DNA of 64,000 nt from Caulobacter sp. GTDB taxonomy: Bacteria > Pseudomonadota > Alphaproteobacteria > Caulobacterales > Caulobacteraceae. Below are positions 54,916-63,921 of the stretch, one piece after another. The stretch lies in contig JAIOXZ010000014.1 of the NCBI GenBank assembly GCA_021741355.1, positions 33,250 to 97,249 on the forward strand, given 5' to 3'. The translations under genes and the position numbers were made by a program. Position 1 is the stretch's first letter; each line of letters opens with the position of its first letter. The notes beneath the pieces were generated by a model. The model was not told the origin of the DNA and did no database searches. It saw nothing but the letters and a program-made list of their open reading frames with translations.

Positions 54916-56985
54916 CTACCAGATGCGGACGCGGTCTTCCGGTTTCACGTACCACTTGTCGCCCGGCTGAACGCCCCAGGCGTCATACCAGGCGTCGACG
55001 TTGCGCAGGGTGCCGATGACGCGGAACTGCGCCGGCGAGTGCGGGTCCGAGGCGATCTGCTGACGGACGGCGTCGTCGCGGTACTTGCTGCGCCAGATCT
55101 GCGAGAAGCCGAGGAAGAACCGCTGGTCGCCGGTCAGGCTGTCGATCACCGGCGCTGGTTTGCCGTCGAGCGACAGGTGGTAGGCGTCGAGCGCGATCAG
55201 GATGCCGCCCAGGTCGCCGATGTTCTCGCCCATCGTCAGGTCGCCGTTGATGAACGAGCCGGCGACCGGTTCGAACGCCGCGTACTGGGCGCCCAGACGC
55301 TTGGTCTGGATCTCGAACTTGGCGGTGTCTTCCGGCTGCCACCAGTCGCGCAGGCTGCCGTCCGCGTCGAACTTGCGGCCGGAGTCGTCGAAGCCGTGGC
55401 TGATCTCGTGGCCGATCACCGAGCCGATGCCGGCGTAGTTGATCGCCGCGTCCGCCTCGGGATCGAAGAACGGGGGCTGCAGGATCGCCGCCGGGAAGAC
55501 GATCTCGTTCATCGTCGGATTGTAGTAGGCGTTGACCGTCTGCGGGAACATGCCCCACTCGCTGCGGTCGACCGGCTGGCCCAGCTTGGCCACGTTGAAC
55601 GCCCATTCGAAGGCGCTCGCGCGCTGGACGTTGCCGTAGAGGTCGTTCGGCCTGATCGTCAGGGCGCTGTAGTCGCGCCACTTGTCCGGGTAGCCGATCT
55701 TGACCGTGAAGCTGGCCAGCTTGGCCTGGGCGCGGGTCTTGGTCTCGGCGCTCATCCAGTCGAGCTTGTCGATACGGGCCTTCATCGCCACGCGCAGGTT
55801 GGCGACGAGGGTCTCCATCTTGGCCTTGGACTCGGCCGGGAAGTAGGCGTCGACATACAGCTTGCCGACCGCCTCGCCGAGGTTGCCGCTGACCAGGCTG
55901 ACGCCGCGCTTCCAGCGGACGCGCTGCTCGGGCTGGCCCGACAGTGTTTTGGCGCGGAACTCGAAGTTGGCGTCGACGAAGCGCTTCGACAGATAAGGCG
56001 CGGCCTGGTCCGTGGTGCGGAAGGCCTGCCAGGCCTGCAGGGTGGCGACCGGGGTGGCGGCATAGATCGCGGCCATCTTCGTGAACGCCGTCGGCTCGCC
56101 GACGATCACCTTGTCCGCTTTGGTCAGGCTCGCGCCGGCCAGCCAGGCCTGCCACGGGAAGCCGGGGGCCAGGGCCTGCAGCTCGGCGATGGTCTTGGGG
56201 TTGTAGGTCTTGTCGGCGTCGCGCTGGTCGGCGATCGGCCAGTGGGCCTGGGCGATCTTCGTTTCCAGGGCGACGATATTGGCGGCCATCTGGTCGGCGT
56301 TGGCCCAGCCGGCCATCTTCAGCAGCTTCGCGGCATAGGCCTGGTAGACGGTCTTCTTCTCGGCGAACTTGGCGTCGAGATAGTAGTCGCGGTTGGGCAT
56401 GCCCAGGCCCGCCTGGGTCATGTAGGTGACGTTGGTGTCGGGCGCCTTGGCGTCCTGGCTGACGTAGGCGGCGAAGAAGCTGCTGCCGAACCCGGCGCTG
56501 GTGACGCCCATCAGGCGGGCGATGTCGTCACGGCTGATCGCCTTGCGGATCGCGGCCAGCTCGCCGGCCAGCGGCTTGGCGTCCAGCGCCTCGACCGCCG
56601 CCTCGTCCATGAAGCTGTTGTAGAGGCCGCCGATCTGCTGGGCCTCGCCGGACGCGTTCGCTGTCGCCGCCGAGCGCTCGATCACCGCCTTGACGCGGGC
56701 GTCGGACAGTTCGCGCAGGACGGCGAACGAGTTCCAGTTGGTGCGGTCAGGCGGAATGTCGAGGGTGGCCAGGTAGGAGCCCGACGAGAAGCCGACGAAG
56801 TCATCGCCTGGCTTGACCGCGCGGTTCATGCCCGACATGTCGAAGCCCCAGGGGCCCATACGGGAGGCCTTGGCGATCTGCGCCTCGGTGATCGGCGCGG
56901 GGAAGGCGCGGGCGTAGGCGATAGGGCCTCCGACGGCGGCGGCGAGGGCCAGCGCGGCGGCGGCGGAAAGCAGGACGCGTTTCAT
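54916..56985 (-). CDS. M13-family (neprilysin/PepO) zinc endopeptidase, secreted
   Basis: 689 residues with a signal peptide (MKRVLLSAAAALALAAAVGG). Zinc motif in VIGHEISHGFDDSGRKFD (HExxH) with the third ligand in MGENIGDLGG, and NAYYNPTMNEIVFPAAILQPPFF before it. It ends DRVRIW in the family manner (CxVW). M13 enzymes cleave peptides up to about 40 residues at hydrophobic positions. This may share peptide scavenging with the M2 enzyme at 15622. The start at 56985 follows the signal-peptide logic. Confidence 0.94.
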   Translation of the reverse strand: MKRVLLSAAAALALAAAVGGPIAYARAFPAPITEAQIAKASRMGPWGFDMSGMNRAVKPGDDFVGFSSGSYLATLDIPPDRTNWNSFAVLRELSDARVKAVIERSAATANASGEAQQIGGLYNSFMDEAAVEALDAKPLAGELAAIRKAISRDDIARLMGVTSAGFGSSFFAAYVSQDAKAPDTNVTYMTQAGLGMPNRDYYLDAKFAEKKTVYQAYAAKLLKMAGWANADQMAANIVALETKIAQAHWPIADQRDADKTYNPKTIAELQALAPGFPWQAWLAGASLTKADKVIVGEPTAFTKMAAIYAATPVATLQAWQAFRTTDQAAPYLSKRFVDANFEFRAKTLSGQPEQRVRWKRGVSLVSGNLGEAVGKLYVDAYFPAESKAKMETLVANLRVAMKARIDKLDWMSAETKTRAQAKLASFTVKIGYPDKWRDYSALTIRPNDLYGNVQRASAFEWAFNVAKLGQPVDRSEWGMFPQTVNAYYNPTMNEIVFPAAILQPPFFDPEADAAINYAGIGSVIGHEISHGFDDSGRKFDADGSLRDWWQPEDTAKFEIQTKRLGAQYAAFEPVAGSFINGDLTMGENIGDLGGILIALDAYHLSLDGKPAPVIDSLTGDQRFFLGFSQIWRSKYRDDAVRQQIASDPHSPAQFRVIGTLRNVDAWYDAWGVQPGDKWYVKPEDRVRIW

Positions 56986-57118
56986 GACAGGGCGTTTCCG
57001 GTTGAAAGGATTGAACCGGACCATGCACATTGCGACGATCCGCGCCTCTTACAAAAGAGTCATGTAAGGCGCGGGGCCTGGCCGTTTCGCGAACCGCCAG
57101 GCCGTCGCCGGGGCTCCG

Positions 57119-57535
57119 TCAAACGGCTGGGGGCCTGGGCGCGGCGCGGCAGCTGACGACGGTCCAGACGGTGTAGCCGAGGGTCAGCAGGGTCGCGGCG
57201 GCCACCACGATCATCGAGGCGTTGTCGGCGAAAGCGAGGGGGGCGAAGGCCCAAAGGCCGGCGTAGACCAGTCCGGCGAGCGTCAGCGACCAGCCGCCGA
57301 ACCGCAGGGCCGATTGGGTACGAGCCACCGCCAGAGGCGAGGCGCTCGCACCGCTCATCTGTTTGGGCATGAGGTTGGCATAGGCCGCCAGGCCGAGGCC
57401 AATCAGCACCTGCATCGTCCGGCGCGCGCTATCGGCGTCGAGCATACCGGCGCCCTCGGCATATCGCAGCGCGGCGGCGACACCGAGAATGAGCGCCCCG
57501 AGCGCCATGGCGGAAACCAGTCGTCTGGAGATCAT
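57119..57535 (-). CDS. Small membrane protein, partner of the SdpR-type repressor
   Basis: 138 residues with four hydrophobic segments (LVSAMALGALILGVAAALRY, MQVLIGLGLAAYANLMP, FGGWSLTLAGLVYAGLWAFAPL, ASMIVVAAATLLTLGYTVWTVV). The stretch YANLMPK before a polar loop and RFGGW resembles the GN-x-LPK and following part of SdpI-like immunity proteins, but the match is weak. Its ATG overlaps the stop of the repressor gene by four bases, so the two are co-expressed. Confidence 0.65.
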   Translation of the reverse strand: MISRRLVSAMALGALILGVAAALRYAEGAGMLDADSARRTMQVLIGLGLAAYANLMPKQMSGASASPLAVARTQSALRFGGWSLTLAGLVYAGLWAFAPLAFADNASMIVVAAATLLTLGYTVWTVVSCRAAPRPPAV

Positions 57536-57849
57536 GACGTCTTTCCTTCTTCTGAAGTGGAAACCGGTCCGGTCGCGGGCGAGGCGCCGACGCCGATCCC
57601 GAAGATTTGCGAAAATCCCAGCAGCGCGTCCTCGAGCACGGACAACTTCAGCCGGTAGGTGATGGTGACGCCCTGCTTGCTGGCGTCGATGAGGTCGGCC
57701 TCGCGCAGGACGGCGAAATGGGCCGACATGGTCGGCTTCGAGACCGCGAACTGCTCGCTGAGCTCACCTGCCGTCATCGGTCGCTGGCGGAGCAACTCCA
57801 GCACCCGGCGGCGGGTCGGATCGGCCAGCGCTTTGAAAACCCTGTTCAT
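57532..57849 (-). CDS. ArsR/SdpR-family winged-helix autorepressor
   Basis: 105 residues. The sequence MNRVFKALADPTRRRVLELLRQRPMTAGELSEQFAVSKPTMSAHFAVLREADLI is typical of the SdpR branch, lacking the cysteine metal site of ArsR/SmtB. It is expected to repress its own operon and be relieved by the membrane partner. A 12-base perfect palindrome lies immediately upstream over the -10 region. The C terminus (residues about 80-105) is Thr/Ser/Pro rich. Confidence 0.88.
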   Translation of the reverse strand: MNRVFKALADPTRRRVLELLRQRPMTAGELSEQFAVSKPTMSAHFAVLREADLIDASKQGVTITYRLKLSVLEDALLGFSQIFGIGVGASPATGPVSTSEEGKTS

Positions 57850-57856
57850 GAAAGAT

Positions 57857-57868
57857 ATTTAGCTAAAT
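57857..57868. promoter_or_regulatory. Probable operator of the SdpR-type repressor
   Basis: ATTTAGCTAAAT is a perfect palindrome in a locally AT-rich patch 8 bases before the ATG. On the minus strand it overlaps GCTATTTAGC, a likely -10 element, so autorepression and a very short 5' leader are probable. Confidence 0.65.
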
Positions 57869-57898
57869 AGCGAAATATGGTCAAGGGGGTTTGCGGAC

Positions 57899-57927
57899 GG
57901 GGACACGTACCTGCGGTACATGTCCCC
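57899..57927. repeat. Short palindromic repeat, family D, copy 2
   Basis: GGGGACACGTACC and GGTACATGTCCCC around loop TGC; identical arms to copy 1 at 42297. It lies upstream of the sdpR-like gene. Confidence 0.85.
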
Positions 57928-58334
57928 GGCGCCAGGCACGGCTTTGCCGCTTCAGGCTGGTTCCAGCTGAAGGTGGGGAGGTGGCGCGGAGCGGCCCGGC
58001 TGTCGCCGGGTGCGAGAGGGTGGTGCAGGGCAGGCTTGCGGCAGTGCGGTACGCTCCGCGATGTCCGTTTTGCGGGAGCGTCGGTAGGCAGCGGTATTAT
58101 TGCTTAGCCGACGCGGGCCCGGCGGGCGGGCTTCCCTGTTGCTGGAAGTCCCGATGAGCGTCCGCTCGAACATCCTCCCCGTCGCCGCAAGGTCGCAAGG
58201 CCTTTGCGCCCTCCCCGTGCGGCGGGGATGGCTTGAGGATAGGCGCGGGCTGCGGGGGTGAGGCGCGGAATGTTCTGCGCCGTGGTGTATCGCGCATGGA
58301 TCTGTGGGAATTCAGAGGGTTGGGCGTGGAGATC
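57928..58334. other. About 400 bases without recognisable gene
   Basis: Short open frames exist on both strands but lack ribosome sites and family features, and they run through low-complexity GC-rich sequence. It contains fragments like CCTCCCCG and CGGGGATGG that suggest decayed repeats. No tRNA, terminator or operator recognised. Confidence 0.6.
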
Positions 58335-58362
58335 AGGGACATGCACTTCAGTGCGTGTCCCT
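58335..58362. repeat. Short palindromic repeat, family D, copy 3 (opposite orientation)
   Basis: AGGGACATGCAC, loop TTCA, GTGCGTGTCCCT. Compared with the other copies it is inverted, so its plus-strand RNA has a U-G pair where theirs have C-A. Confidence 0.8.
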
Positions 58363-58372
58363 TGCAGCGGAT

Positions 58373-58400
58373 GGGGACACGTACTGAAGTACATGTCCCC
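58373..58400. repeat. Short palindromic repeat, family D, copy 4
   Basis: GGGGACACGTAC, loop TGAA, GTACATGTCCCC. It lies 7 bases beyond the stop of the acyl-CoA ligase on the minus strand, the same spacing as copy 1 relative to the MaoC stop. Confidence 0.85.
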
Positions 58401-58407
58401 GCGCGGG

Positions 58408-60060
58408 CTACCCGGCCGTCACGCCCAGCGCCGCGAGGGCCTGAATCCGCACGGCCTTGTAGTCGACCTTGCCGTTGGGGGCGCGGACGACGGGGGCCAG
58501 CACCAGTTCGCGGGGGGCCTTGTAGTCGGCGAGCCGGCCGCGGACGTGGGCGGCCAGTTCGGCCAGGCTCGGGACGGCGTCGGAGCCGGTGGTGTCGACA
58601 ACCGCGCAGATACGCTCGCCGAACCGCTTGTCCGGCACGCCGACGACGACCGCGTCGCGCACGGCGGCGTGGGTCTTGAGCGCCTCCTCGACCTCCTCGG
58701 GGAAGACCTTCTCGCCGCCGGTGTTGATCACCTGCGAGCCGCGGCCGAGCAGCTTGATCGTGCCGTCCTCGTTGACCTCGGCGAAGTCGCCGGGCACCGA
58801 CCAGCGCCGGTCCTCGAAGACCTGGAAGGTCTTGGCCGACTTTTCCGGGTCCTTGTAGTAGCCGGTCGGAATGAAGCCGCCGACGGCCACCAGGCCGCGC
58901 TCGCCGCTGCCCGGCTCGACGCGGGTCCCGTCTTCCTTGAACACCGCCGCATTGGGGCCGACCAGGAACTGGGCCGTGGTCGCCTCCGCCCCGGCGACCG
59001 AGGTCGAGCCGCCGAGCCCGACGGCTTCCGACGAGCCGAGGCTGTCCATCAGCATCGCGCCCGGCGGCAGGTGCTTCAGCAGCGCCTGCTTGTTGTCATG
59101 GCTCCAGACCGTACCGGAGGAGCCGATGCGGGTGATGCAGGAAAGGTCCCAGCGGCCGGGATTGGCGTCCAGCACCTCGAGCATCGGGGCGGCGAAGGCC
59201 AGGCCGACGATGGAGATGCTGTTGGCGCGCAGCCGGTGAACCTCGTCGAACAGCTCGACGGAATCGAACCGCTGCGAGGGCAGGGTGATGATGCAGCCGC
59301 CGCCGGTGAGGGCGCCGAAACTGCCGAACTGGGCCGTGCCGTGCATCAGCGGGCAGGCGGCGATCAGGCTGGTCGGCGGCGGGAGGTGCAGGTCGCCGGC
59401 CCGGCCGGTGCGGACGCGAACGCCCGCCTCGTGCGGGGTCTCCAGCGGCGGGATCAGGGCCAGGGCGTTGCCGCCGGCGCCCAGCACCTGGAACAGGTCG
59501 TCCTGACGCCACATCACGCCCTTGGGCATGCCCGTGGTGCCGCCGGTGTAGAGCAGCAGCAGATCGTCGCCCGAGCGGCCCCAGGGCGCGACCACCTTGT
59601 CGGCGCCCGCGGCGGCGATGCTCTCGTACTCCGTCGCCCAAGCCGGGATCGGCGCGCCGTCGTCGGCCACCGCGATCCAGCACTTCACCTTGGTCAGACG
59701 ATCGCGAAGGGCCTCCAGCTTGGGGCCGAAGCCGGCATGGAAGACGATGACCTCGGCGTCGGCGTTGTCGAACAGGTAGTAGAGCTCGTCGGTCTCGTAC
59801 CGGTAGTTGGTGTTGACCGGCGCCAGCGCCGCCTTGAAGGCCGCGAAGTAGGTCTCGAGATACTCCGGCGAATTGTAGAGGTAGGCCGCGACCTTGCCCT
59901 GCCGGCTGACCCCGGCCGCCAGCATGTGGGCGGCCAGGGCGTTGGCCCGGCGGTCGAAGTCACGCCAGCTGATCACGCGCGATCCGCGGATCTGGGCCGG
60001 CCGGTCCGGCGCCGCGGCGGCGATTTCTTCCCAGACGTCGGCGAAGTTCCAGCCGGACAT
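58408..60060 (-). CDS. Acyl-CoA synthetase (AMP-forming, FadD-like)
   Basis: 550 residues. ANL-superfamily motifs: the P-loop LLLLYTGGTTGMPKGVMW, the acyl pocket region, GLVAVGGFIPTGYYKDPEKS and the hinge with GDFAEVNEDGTIKLLGRGSQVINTGGEKVFPEEVE, and the C-terminal Lys in PNGKVDYKAV. It activates a fatty or aromatic acid as an adenylate and then makes the CoA ester. The chain length cannot be told. Isolated gene with a family D hairpin right after its stop. Confidence 0.93.
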   Translation of the reverse strand: MSGWNFADVWEEIAAAAPDRPAQIRGSRVISWRDFDRRANALAAHMLAAGVSRQGKVAAYLYNSPEYLETYFAAFKAALAPVNTNYRYETDELYYLFDNADAEVIVFHAGFGPKLEALRDRLTKVKCWIAVADDGAPIPAWATEYESIAAAGADKVVAPWGRSGDDLLLLYTGGTTGMPKGVMWRQDDLFQVLGAGGNALALIPPLETPHEAGVRVRTGRAGDLHLPPPTSLIAACPLMHGTAQFGSFGALTGGGCIITLPSQRFDSVELFDEVHRLRANSISIVGLAFAAPMLEVLDANPGRWDLSCITRIGSSGTVWSHDNKQALLKHLPPGAMLMDSLGSSEAVGLGGSTSVAGAEATTAQFLVGPNAAVFKEDGTRVEPGSGERGLVAVGGFIPTGYYKDPEKSAKTFQVFEDRRWSVPGDFAEVNEDGTIKLLGRGSQVINTGGEKVFPEEVEEALKTHAAVRDAVVVGVPDKRFGERICAVVDTTGSDAVPSLAELAAHVRGRLADYKAPRELVLAPVVRAPNGKVDYKAVRIQALAALGVTAG

Positions 60061-60164
60061 GCGCGCTCTCCCGTAAGCGTCCTCTGACGGGACGGCGGGA
60101 TACCTTAGCGGCGTTCAGGCAGGGCCTGTCAACGCGTGACCCGGCGTCAAACAGCGAGGTCGGG

Positions 60165-60602
60165 TCAGCCCGCCGGCGGGGTCTGCTGAACGATGAAGTC
60201 GATGGTCTGTTTTCCGGCCTTCTTGAAGGTCAGGGTGACGGGAAACTGTTCACCGGTCTTCAGCGGTTGCTTCAGGCCCATCAACATCAGATGGAAGCCA
60301 CCCGGCCTGAGCACGGCCGTCCCGCCGGCGGGCACCGCCAGGCCGCCGGGGCGGGGGTGCATCATCGCCTGGCCGTTCATGACCATCGACTCATGGATCT
60401 CGATCCGCGCGGCGACCGGACTGGAGGCGGCTGTCAACTTGTCCGCGGCCGTTCCGCTGTTGGAAATCACCGCATAGCCGGCGCCGTTGCCGCCCTGCGG
60501 CGCGGGACGGGCCCAAGCCTTGCTGACCTGAAGGGTCGTACTGGCCGCCAGCACGGGCGAGGCGGCGAGCAGGAGGGCGGTGGCGAAAACGAGAGGTTTC
60601 AT
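60165..60602 (-). CDS. PCu(A)C-type periplasmic copper chaperone
   Basis: 145 residues with signal peptide (MKPLVFATALLLAASPVLAA). The copper site is in IEIHESMVMNG, MMHPRPGG and GGFHLMLMGLKQPL, matching the H(M)x10Mx21HxM pattern of the family. These proteins carry Cu(I) to the CuA centre of cytochrome oxidase or buffer periplasmic copper. It follows the PepSY membrane protein by 25 bases on the same strand, so a joint role in metal handling is likely. Confidence 0.92.
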   Translation of the reverse strand: MKPLVFATALLLAASPVLAASTTLQVSKAWARPAPQGGNGAGYAVISNSGTAADKLTAASSPVAARIEIHESMVMNGQAMMHPRPGGLAVPAGGTAVLRPGGFHLMLMGLKQPLKTGEQFPVTLTFKKAGKQTIDFIVQQTPPAG

Positions 60603-60627
60603 GGGCGGCAATCCGGAGGCGTTGGTG

Positions 60628-61971
60628 TCAGAACTGGTATTTGAGCTTCAATGCGGCGGGTGCAAGGCGATCCAGGACAAAGGCTGCCAGAATTGACAGG
60701 CCGAGCAGAGGAAACAGCAGGCCGAGCCCCAGGGCGAAGGCGGCGAACGCCGATATTGTTCGGGTTCGCTGCGGCGCGGGCGGCGCCGCCAGTCGTCCAC
60801 GCGGGCGTCGCTTCCACCACATCGTCGCGCTGGTGACGCTGAGCGTGATGATGCCCAGGCAGCCGGCGAGCAGGATCAGCTGGTTGGCGCGTCCGTACTG
60901 CCCGCCCATGTGGACGGCGACGGCCCATTCGACCCCCTTCGAGACCGGCCCGTAGTCGGCGAAGCGCACGTCGGCCAACACCTTGCCGCTGTACTGGTCC
61001 AGATGGATGACACGCTGGCCGGTGGCCGCCTTCGGCGAGATCTGCAGGGTATAGACGCCGGTCGGATCGGTCGGCAGGCGAATGACATAGCCCGGCGGCA
61101 TGCCCAGCGCCCGGGCGTGGCCGACTATGGCGCTGACCGTCAGCGGTGCGGGGCCGGTCCCGGTCGAAGCGGGCGCGGCGGACTTGTCCATGGTCCAGGA
61201 TCCCGGAACGGTCGCCCCGAGCGCCTCCGACGAGAAGGCGGCCGGAGAAACCCCGGCCGGCATGCCAAGGCCCCTGGCGTCGGCCATCAGCCCGAGGCGC
61301 TCCCCCCAGAATCCGGTCCAGGGCATGCCCGTCACGGCGAGGAACAGCAGGACGGACGCAACGAAGACGCCGGTCACGGCGTGGACGTCGCGCCACCAGA
61401 GCCGTCTCGCCGGCGTCGCCCGCACGGTGACCACGCCGCCCTTCCGGCCTCGCGGCCACCAGAGAAACACGCCCGAGGCCACCAGCAGCATGGCCCAGCC
61501 CGCGACCACCTCGACAAGCCGGTTCGGCGCCGCCCCGAACAGGATCAGGCTATGGATATTGCTGACCGTGGTCATCAGGCGCCTGTCGTGCGCCACGGCG
61601 CCCAGCACCCGGCCGGTCGCCGGATCGAGGAAGACGTCGGTGACCTGCTCGGCGCCGTCCATGACCCCGACCTGGACAGACCGCCCGCCGGCGGCCGGCG
61701 GCTCGAACCGGACCGGCTGGCCGGGGACGGCGTCAACCGCCCTGGCGATCAGCGCGTCCGGCGCGAGCGTCAGGGTATGGCCCGCGTCCACGACCAGAAG
61801 CTTCCTTTCCAGGATCAGGCTGAGCTCGTCGCGGAAGAGGTAGATCGCGCCGGTCGTCGCCAGCAGGATGAAGAACGGCAGGCAGATCAGGCCCGCATAG
61901 AAATGCCAGCGCCAGATGGTCTGATAGAGCGGGCTCGCCGCCGGTGCGCCGTCAGGAACGTAATCGGCCAT
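60628..61971 (-). CDS. PepSY-domain transmembrane protein (iron-regulated/reductase type)
   Basis: 447 residues with four or five membrane helices. WRWHFYAGLICLPFFILLATTGAIYLFRDEL is the characteristic first helix of PepSY_TM proteins; histidines in WRWHFYAG, SNIHSLILFG, RDVHAVTGVF and AVHMGGQYG probably bind haem. Two PepSY-like periplasmic sections lie between the helices. Such proteins are associated with siderophore or metal reduction at the inner membrane. It is the first gene of the pair with PCuAC. Exact electron donor unknown. Confidence 0.87.
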   Translation of the reverse strand: MADYVPDGAPAASPLYQTIWRWHFYAGLICLPFFILLATTGAIYLFRDELSLILERKLLVVDAGHTLTLAPDALIARAVDAVPGQPVRFEPPAAGGRSVQVGVMDGAEQVTDVFLDPATGRVLGAVAHDRRLMTTVSNIHSLILFGAAPNRLVEVVAGWAMLLVASGVFLWWPRGRKGGVVTVRATPARRLWWRDVHAVTGVFVASVLLFLAVTGMPWTGFWGERLGLMADARGLGMPAGVSPAAFSSEALGATVPGSWTMDKSAAPASTGTGPAPLTVSAIVGHARALGMPPGYVIRLPTDPTGVYTLQISPKAATGQRVIHLDQYSGKVLADVRFADYGPVSKGVEWAVAVHMGGQYGRANQLILLAGCLGIITLSVTSATMWWKRRPRGRLAAPPAPQRTRTISAFAAFALGLGLLFPLLGLSILAAFVLDRLAPAALKLKYQF

Positions 61972-62053
61972 AAGAGCCGCTTATTCGCGCGTCCGGGGTT
62001 CCGCAAGCCGGCCAAAGCGCCCCATATTGAGCCTTCAGCATCCTGGAGGCGGC

Positions 62054-63841
62054 ATGGCGGCGGAAGTCTCTCCAGGCGAATACAAGGACGTCGTCCTGTT
62101 TCTGGCGACGGCGGGCGTGGTCGTGCCCCTGTTCCGGCGGTGGCGGATCAGTCCGATCCTTGGATTCCTGGGCGCCGGCGTCCTGCTCGGCCCCTATGGC
62201 CTCGGCGCTCTGGCGGAGAGGATCCCCTGGCTGGCGGCGGTGACGATCGAAAGTCCCCAGGACGTCGCGCAGCTGGCCGAGTTCGGGGTCGTCTTCCTCC
62301 TGTTCATGATCGGACTCGAGCTCAGCTGGGAGCGGCTGCGCCTGATGCGCAAGTTCGTGTTCGGCATGGGCGCACTCCAGGTGGCGGTCTGTTCGGCGGC
62401 CATCGCAACAGTGGCGGTGTGGTTCGGCCAGCCGCTGCAGGCGGCGGTGGCGATCGGCGCGGCGCTGGCGCTGTCGTCGACGGCGATCGTCATGCCGCTG
62501 CTGGCGGAGAGCAAACGCCAGCACAGCCAAGCCGGGCGGGCGACCTTCTCGGTGCTGCTGTTCCAGGATCTGGCCGTCGCGCCGATCCTGATCACCCTGA
62601 CGATCATCGGCAGCCGGGGCGGCGGCGACCTGTTCTCGCCGAAGATGCTGCTGACCTTCGCGCCGGCGGCGGTCGGCATCGTCGCGCTGGTGGTGTTCGG
62701 CCGCCTGCTGCTGCGGCCGATGATGCGCTCGGTGGCCAGGGCCAAGAGCGAGGAGCTGTTCATGGCCGCCTCGCTGCTGATCGTGATCGGCGCGGGCCTG
62801 GTGGCGGCGTTGACGGGCCTGTCCATGGCGCTCGGCGCCTTCATCGCGGGGCTGCTGCTGGCCGAGACCGAGTACCGGCACGAGGTCGAGGTGACCATCG
62901 AGCCGTTCAAGGGCCTGCTGCTGGGCTTGTTCTTCGTGTCCATCGGCATCGGGCTGGACCTGTCGCTGCTGGTGCAGAAACCGGCCGAGATCCTCGGCAT
63001 GGCTCTCGGCGCACTGCTGCTGATCGGCGGCGTCGTCTTTGTGCTGGGCCTGATGTTCGGGCTGAAGCCGCGCAAGGCGCTGGAATCAGCGATGCTGCTG
63101 GCGGCGGGCGGCGAGTTCGCCTTCGTCATTCTCGAAACCGCCATGAGCAACGGGATCGTCCAGCGCGAGATCGGCCGGACGGTGCTTGTGGCTTCGACCC
63201 TGACGATGTTCTGCATTCCGGTGCTGGCGGCGCTGGGCGCGAAACTGGGCGGACGGCCGGGCGCCAATCCCGCCGCCAACACCCCGGTCGATCCGATAGC
63301 GATGGTCGAGGGCGAAGCGGCCGTTCTGGTGGTCGGCTACGGCCGGGTCGGGCGACTGGTCGGCGACATGCTGGGGCGGCACAACATTCCCTGGGTCGCG
63401 GCCGAACGGGATCCCAGGCTGGTCGAAACCGCGCGGCGGACCGGGGCGGCGATCTTCTATGGCGACGCCTCGCGGGCGGAGTTCCTGCGGCGTTGCGGAC
63501 TCGACACGGCGCGGGCGCTGATCGTCACGATGGACAATCCCGAGGGCAATGAGGTCGTCGTCGCCACGGCCCGCGAGTTGCGGGCGGACCTGACCATTGT
63601 CGTGCGAGCCCGCGACGCGCGTCACGCCAAGCGGCTGTACGAACTGGGCGCCACCGACGCCGTGCCGGAGACCATTGAGGCCTCGCTGCAGCTGTCCGAG
63701 GCGGCCCTCGTGGATATCGGGGTGCCGATGGGACTGGTCATCGCCTCGATCCACGAGCGCCGCGATGAGTTCCGCAAGGAGCTGAACAGGCCGGAAGCGC
63801 TGGGCGGTCGGCGGCGGATGCGGGACGGAGCCCAGGGGTAG
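62054..63841 (+). CDS. KefB-type monovalent cation:proton antiporter (CPA2) with RCK domain, second copy
   Basis: 595 residues. The exchanger domain (residues 1 to about 385) has ISPILGFLGAGVLLGPYGLGAL, VFLLFMIGLELSWERL, SSTAIVMPLL, LFQDLAVAPILI and FKGLLLGLFFVSIGIGLDLSLL; an RCK/TrkA-N domain follows with VLVVGYGRVGRLVGDML and AIFYGDASRAEFLRRCG. It is a distant paralogue of the protein at 25224 and has no KefF-like partner. The ATG at 62054 has GGAGG at 62045-62049. An IS end begins about 30 bases past its stop. Confidence 0.93.
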   Translation: MAAEVSPGEYKDVVLFLATAGVVVPLFRRWRISPILGFLGAGVLLGPYGLGALAERIPWLAAVTIESPQDVAQLAEFGVVFLLFMIGLELSWERLRLMRKFVFGMGALQVAVCSAAIATVAVWFGQPLQAAVAIGAALALSSTAIVMPLLAESKRQHSQAGRATFSVLLFQDLAVAPILITLTIIGSRGGGDLFSPKMLLTFAPAAVGIVALVVFGRLLLRPMMRSVARAKSEELFMAASLLIVIGAGLVAALTGLSMALGAFIAGLLLAETEYRHEVEVTIEPFKGLLLGLFFVSIGIGLDLSLLVQKPAEILGMALGALLLIGGVVFVLGLMFGLKPRKALESAMLLAAGGEFAFVILETAMSNGIVQREIGRTVLVASTLTMFCIPVLAALGAKLGGRPGANPAANTPVDPIAMVEGEAAVLVVGYGRVGRLVGDMLGRHNIPWVAAERDPRLVETARRTGAAIFYGDASRAEFLRRCGLDTARALIVTMDNPEGNEVVVATARELRADLTIVVRARDARHAKRLYELGATDAVPETIEASLQLSEAALVDIGVPMGLVIASIHERRDEFRKELNRPEALGGRRRMRDGAQG

Positions 63842-63921
63842 GATCCGTTTCCCTCCCCTTCAGGGACCGTTGCGTAATTCGCTGATCGTGATTCTCTGTC
63901 TGTTGAGGCGGAGGGTCGTTG

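Noticed and set aside
57877..58334. Several short ORFs between the repressor and the acyl-CoA ligase
   Set aside because: They run through palindromic repeats, vary in frame and lack starts with ribosome sites.
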